Source: Siderastrea radians (Eukaryota > Cnidaria > Anthozoa > Scleractinia > Rhizangiidae). From it: 64,000 nt of DNA. The stretch covers positions 31,644,036 to 31,708,035 of the forward strand of contig OZ024897.1 in the NCBI GenBank assembly GCA_964017195.1, in the 5' to 3' direction. The notes under the pieces were generated by a model. It made no database searches. It worked only from the letters and a program-made list of their open reading frames with translations, and was not told where the DNA came from. Shown here one piece after another: positions 59,943 to 64,000 of the stretch (the first letter of the stretch is position 1; every line of letters begins with the position of its first letter). The translations under genes and the position numbers were made by a program.

Positions 59943-60080
59943 ATTTGCCGGCCGGGAGGTCCGTATAGGGAAAAACTGTGCCCGAGGTCTTGAGTACGGG
60001 CCGAGGCCGTAGGCCGAGGGCCGTGCTCAAGACCGAGGGCACAGTTTTCCCTTTACGGACCGACCTAGGCCGGCAAATAA
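59943..60080. repeat. 138-bp near-perfect hairpin (MITE-like)
   Basis: Arms of about 58 bp: TTTGCCGGCC at the left and GGCCGGCAAA at the right, each holding GTCCGTA...GGGAAAA-CTGTGCCC and CTTGAG. The loop is GGCCGAGGCCGTAGGCCGAGGG. Long single hairpins like this are typical of foldback MITEs. Confidence 0.7.
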
Positions 60081-60639
60081 CATTTTTATTTTTACATTTT
60101 GCTAAAGTGCTCGTCTTCCCCGCTTTCGTTTTGTTGTTGAATTTCGTTGTAGTCTTCTTCGTCTGGGTAATAAAATTCATTTTCATCGTGTCCACTTTCG
60201 TCTGAATCCATTTTCTATATCTTACGTGTATAATACATAACTTTTTTGTTCACCCGCTAATGGTTTTTGTGTAATTATTGTTTCCAATTTGGCACTTTAA
60301 TGGCGTCGGTGACCAAAGTAAAACATTTCACAAAACCGGTCCGGATAGGAAAAACTGGACCGGCGGAACGCGCGTCAACAGCCAATCAAATTCAAGGATT
60401 CCGGATTCCGGACCGGAAAAATGCTTAAGAAAAAAATAATAAGCTTTATTTAAGCAAATAAATGTACAGTGAAAAAACGAACATTGAATAACATACACAA
60501 AAACTGCATCAAGACAGTAAATGAAATAAAAACTGACTACTACTACATTGAGTGAAAACAAATTGTAGAGAAACGTAAAGGAATTAAATACAAAATATGC
60601 TTTAGAAAAACGAAGCTGTAAGATTATCATATTGGATGT
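60081..60639. other. No gene seen
   Basis: AT-rich. CCGGTCCGGATAGGAAAAACTGGACCGG at 60336-60363 is a short imperfect inverted repeat, and GGATTCCGGATTCCGG follows at about 60394, related to the minisatellite upstream. Confidence 0.4.
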
Positions 60640-61262
60640 TTGCAATTAGGTGGGGGGAGCAGTGGGCAAATCAAATGGATGGAATAAAATTTTTCAGTAT
60701 AAAAGGATGCCATTTGTCGTTAAAAAGTTTGGCAGATTTGTTTTTGATTGCGATGTATCGTTCAATAAACAAAAAAAAAAGTAAAGTAAGGGTTCTTCAG
60801 CCAAATTACATTTATGCATTAAAAATTTTGCGATTAGAAGTGCTAAGCTTAGCACCTGTTGATATTTGTAAGGTTGAATAAGTCCATAAAGAAGTGCTGA
60901 GTCGGCCAAGTTAATATTTTCGTCAGTGTATTTTGTTCACCACGAGTAAAATTCTTGCCAGAAAGTGATTACGTTGGAACATTGCCTGAACACTTCCTGA
61001 ATTTTTCTAACGTCTCGAGTAACACTTGTACTGAGTTTAGATCTTTAAGAAAAAGAGTAGTGTCCTCCGCATATAAGGAAATTTTGATTTGCTCGTTCCC
61101 AACGTTAATTCCTTTGATATCTCGATTCGCTAGTATAGCAAGGTTTAACAGTTCAATACATAGAACAAACAGAAAGCCTGATAATGGGCAGCACTGTCTG
61201 ACTCCGCGACTGAGATTGAAAAAAGGAGAGGCAAAGCCATTGTTAGTCAGGCAACTTGAAAT
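60640..61262 (-). pseudogene. LINE (L1-like) reverse transcriptase 3' fragment
   Basis: Minus-strand reading from about 61260 gives SRGVRQCCPLSGFLFVLCIE, then NLAILANRDIKGINVGNEQ and KISLYAEDTTLFLKDLNS: reverse transcriptase block with RGVRQGCPLSP-type and YADD-type motifs (here YAED). A later frame (60909-60694) has LALLIAKFLMHKC, like the C-terminal Cys-rich part of cnidarian L1-type LINEs. Frames are broken, and the endonuclease and 5' part of the reverse transcriptase are absent, so it is a 5'-truncated dead copy. Confidence 0.7.
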
Positions 61263-62617
61263 GTCGGTATAAAAAAACGTGCTGTGATTTCTTACTTAAA
61301 TCGTTTTCAGTCATAATTCAATAAAAGAAAACATGCAAACGCCTCTGTTCTGTACAGTAGTAACGGAGCTTTAAGTCAAGTTTCCTCTGTGAAAAACCAC
61401 GAGTAATCCTCTCACGGCAGCAGAGCTACTACGACCATGTTCTTTATGCATGGTAACTTGAATTTTATGGCTGACAACGTGCCTTACACACGTGCATCTA
61501 TACGTACTATTCTTTTCCGTAAGTAATCCTTAATTAATGTGTGACATTTTTTCTATTTTCTACCCAACAGTAACGCCAAAGTAGAACAAAACGTTGACTC
61601 TGGTATTTACTAGTAATTCTCATACCATTCGGCATATAATCGCCAAATATCAAACGCTAAATTTTCACGGCTATTGTTTTGACAAAATCTTGATTGGAGG
61701 CCTTAGAGCAGGACAAACCGACTTCTTGAAGTTATTCCTGTCTGCCGTGCTAGGCCATTTATATACTAAACATTCTCACCATTCTCTTGCCCTTCAACAA
61801 GATGACTGTCCTAATTTTTATTGTGGCCACTGCCATCATTATCAAACTCCGGTTACCATTGGCAAAACGACAGAGTCTGTTTCTTCCTCTGGAGCCAAAG
61901 TAAAGAAACAGCCAGATCTTCTCGGATCACAAGCGTAATTGGTGAATCCAAGATGTTCTTTGGAGGGTTTGAAAGGGACGGTTCAGCTAAGGTGTATGTT
62001 GGTTGCTCGAGCCAAGTGAACTGCACGTTGCGATTCCGGAATCTGACTGAGGTGTTTAGATCCACATGGACGTCCTTTGCGAGAGCAGCTAGCCAGTAAG
62101 GGCTAGTCTCCCTCCTTCTGTTGTGTCTGGTAAATGGCAGCTGTACCTTGTAACTGAGTTAATTTCTTGATTCAGGCACTCAGTGACTTTTCATTTGAGA
62201 CATTTTACGTTCGGTGGTTCGAGGCCTGGTCTATGCCGTACTGTTCTTTCCTGAGATAACAAATCTTGCTCTCTAAGCCGGAGGTGACCAGAACTTTCCA
62301 AGCTGCCTACCATGAAACTGATGTACCATTAACCTTCAACCTAAATACAACAACTCTCACTAAAATGTTTGGAACGCGGCAGTTTATTTACGTTCTACAC
62401 CTACAAACAAACACTGACAATTATAGAAACTTCTGACAAAATAATAGTGATATGAAATACAAATAACTAGAGGCCCAAACCCAAGTAGGGTAAGCGTGTG
62501 TGGGTGTGTGGGTGTAGTGTGTGAAGTGTAGAGCATGGTGTGTTAGGATGTTGTATGCAGCCCAAAAAGATGCATTATGGCTAGAAGTTAGGTCACTGAT
62601 TCAATTAAACCTGCCAC
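61263..62617. other. No gene recognised
   Basis: Two plus-strand frames (61594-61938, 114 codons; 61821-62099) have Cys/His-containing stretches (CPNFYCGHCHH) but no recognisable domain. An exon of a host gene cannot be excluded, as they are not part of any visible repeat. Confidence 0.35.
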
Positions 62618-62618
62618 T

Positions 62619-62653
<35 letters not shown>

Positions 62654-62750
62654 TATCATCATCACCACCATCATCATCATCATCATCATCATCATCGTCC
62701 TCGTCGTCCTCGTCGTCCTCGTCGTCATCATCATCATCATCATCATTATT
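62616..62750. repeat. ATC/TCG trinucleotide microsatellite
   Basis: (ATC)n interrupted by CACC and by TCGTCCTCG in the middle. Poly-Ser and poly-Asp frames across it are artefacts. Confidence 0.9.
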
Positions 62751-62935
62751 ACCGGTCTGCCACATCCGTGGCCAAAATTCATCCAACACGGTCATCTAAT
62801 AGTTTATTTCGCGCTCTTTGATTACAACATTTCTCTCTAAAGGCAGAGCTCGCGTTACTTTTACAGTTGATCCACGTCACGCGTGAACGGAAACTCTAAA
62901 ATTCAAAACAACGTGACAAGTCGCGTTCTCCATAT

Positions 62936-63357
62936 TTGGGTATTCACTTTGTGTTTTCTGAGATTCAGAGAGGGATTTCGAAAATCGAAAGGAGATTCCG
63001 GATCTGTCACGGATTTTTCGAAATGTACAGACCTGCTTATGTTAATGCCTTAGTTCGAAAGAACAGGCCAGGTAGGTTTCTCCACAAGAAAACGAGAAGA
63101 CGAACAACTGATCGTTATTTGAGTGGAGAATGACCGACAGCGATCTCCACATCAGCTCGTGCAACTCCTGGCGCTGTTTATTGCATCATTCGACATCATA
63201 AAACGTTTGGTACATGTGAGGCGTTCAGTCAAGGGGGACGAAGTTATCCTTCTAAACTTTCAGACGACGTTCTAGAATCTATTGAATTGTTCAAACTAGC
63301 GAAACCTAGAATATATGGACGAGAAAATCGCGAAAGATTGTTGAGCGATAGGATAAT
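62936..63357 (+). pseudogene. Transposase-like fragment with paired/HTH-type N-terminus
   Basis: One frame from about 62990, with a TGA at 63131-63133 and a TAG at 63355-63357. After the TGA it reads SARATPGAVYCIIRHHKTFG and later SYPSKLSDDVLESIELFK then KPRIYGRE. A helix-turn-helix followed by K-L-(S/T)-D-x-V-L-x-x-I-E and P-x-(I/M)-Y-x-R-E is what I associate with paired-type N-terminal domains of Tc1/mariner-like transposases. The catalytic part is absent. Confidence 0.35.
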
Positions 63358-63454
63358 GCAAATATAGACGAAGCACAGGTCATGTTTGTATGGAGCTGAA
63401 ATTCGATTGTAAATAATCGGCAGTTTTCCGTGAAAAATACCTAAAAATCAAATT

Positions 63455-63696
63455 AGAGTTTGAAAACCCTTACCTGTTGTGTGTTTGCTGTGGCTTTACC
63501 GCTTTTCCGAGCTTCTGGAGGCCGTTTTGGGGGATGTTCTGTTTAACGGTCGATGCGAGGTCTTGTCACGTACTGGCTTGATGACATAGACGTCGCATCG
63601 ACCGTTAAACAGAAAATCGCCCAAAACGGCCTCCAGAAGCTCGGAAAAGCGGTAATGACGCAGCAAACACACAACAGGTAAGAGTTTTCAAACTCT
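63455..63696. repeat. 242-bp inverted repeat (foldback)
   Basis: Arms of about 110 bp: AGAGTTTGAAAAC at the left and GTTTTCAAACTCT-type at the right, both holding TTCCGAGCTTCTGGAGGCCG (or its complement) and TTCTGTTTAACGGTCGATGC. A loop of about 20 bp lies between. There are a few indels between the arms. Confidence 0.75.
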
Positions 63697-63949
63697 ATTT
63701 CGCTTCTTAGGCCCGGGTCGCACTTGTGAAATTTCGTTCAATTTTGTGTTTGTTTTAGATTAAAAATCTGTCGCCAGTTTGAAAACAATTTGAAAAACCG
63801 ACCAAACTTCAAAGACGCCGTAGTGCATGGGGTGGGGCAGGCTGATTTTGAAAAAATCGAGGAAAACAAAGGAAGCCGCTTCCTGAGCTGTCATCGCTAA
63901 TCGATTTGTATATGTAATCGCATGAGGCCGAGTAGAATTAAGGATAAAT

Positions 63950-63992
<43 letters not shown>

Positions 63993-64000
63993 CGCAGCGA
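63697..64000. other. No gene seen
   Basis: About 300 bp of non-coding sequence to the window edge. Confidence 0.4.

Noticed and set aside
61594..62099. Possible host exon with CPNFYCGHCHH
   Set aside because: The Cys/His spacing fits no finger I recognise and no splice sites or homologous copy support it; left as unassigned.
62521..62799. Poly-Ser and poly-Asp reading frames
   Set aside because: They are translations of the ATC/TCG microsatellite.

Overview
The window looks like repeat-rich nuclear DNA of an animal, most likely an anthozoan cnidarian (coral or anemone). This is inferred from the mix of elements: a Crypton-like recombinase, a Penelope-like element, Ty3/gypsy, hAT, many MITEs, and a full-length Polinton of the adintovirus type, all around a lone-exon class A GPCR. 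There is no bacterial-style gene organisation.

Layout. (1) 1-2500: a broken Crypton-like tyrosine recombinase gene (minus strand, running off the left edge) and a 550-bp cluster of GGAAC/GTTCC palindromes. (2) 2550-20600, 20945-30269 and 51805-58940: three copies of one large duplicated unit, each opening with the same GPCR reading frame. Copy 1 is open; copies 2 and 3 share an in-frame TGA. The copies differ by clean insertions that act as natural empty-site/filled-site pairs: a foldback element (4733-7483), a Ty3/gypsy element with 155-bp LTRs and a 5-bp target duplication (9683-14209), a hAT element nested in a MITE (15384-17286), a hAT-type MITE with an 8-bp target duplication (23488-24157), and smaller MITEs. 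Copy 3 also contains an internal tandem duplication of about 1.49 kb. (3) 30322-51448: a 21.1-kb Polinton/adintovirus-like provirus between unit copies 2 and 3, with terminal inverted repeats of about 0.5 kb. (4) 59000-64000: LINE, transposase-like and foldback remnants and microsatellites.

The Polinton carries a protein-primed type DNA polymerase B, retroviral-type integrase with chromodomain, packaging ATPase, adenovirus-type protease, double-jelly-roll major capsid protein, two tandem minor-capsid (penton-like) paralogues, a parvovirus-like phospholipase A2 protein, adenovirus pX-like and other small basic virion candidates, a two-helix membrane protein and a Gly-rich protein. Accessory genes are a GRF zinc finger protein, a SLOG/Rossmann-fold protein, a RING-like protein and a 14-residue-repeat protein. 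A tRNA-like RNA polymerase III unit lies between ATPase and protease. Most genes have a TATA box 20-90 bp upstream. The outermost genes (polB leftward, RING rightward) run into the terminal repeats, which hold their polyadenylation signals. The provirus is damaged: single stops in the capsid, integrase, SLOG and one penton-like gene, and frameshifts in polB and the repeat protein. Other genes are intact, which suggests a recent, decaying insertion.

The most novel points are the SLOG protein in a Polinton, the Pol III tRNA-like unit among virion genes, terminal repeats rich in CCAAT/ETS/CRE-like motifs and carrying a duplicate of the polB 3' end, the 14-residue-repeat protein, and the mosaic history of the GPCR unit.
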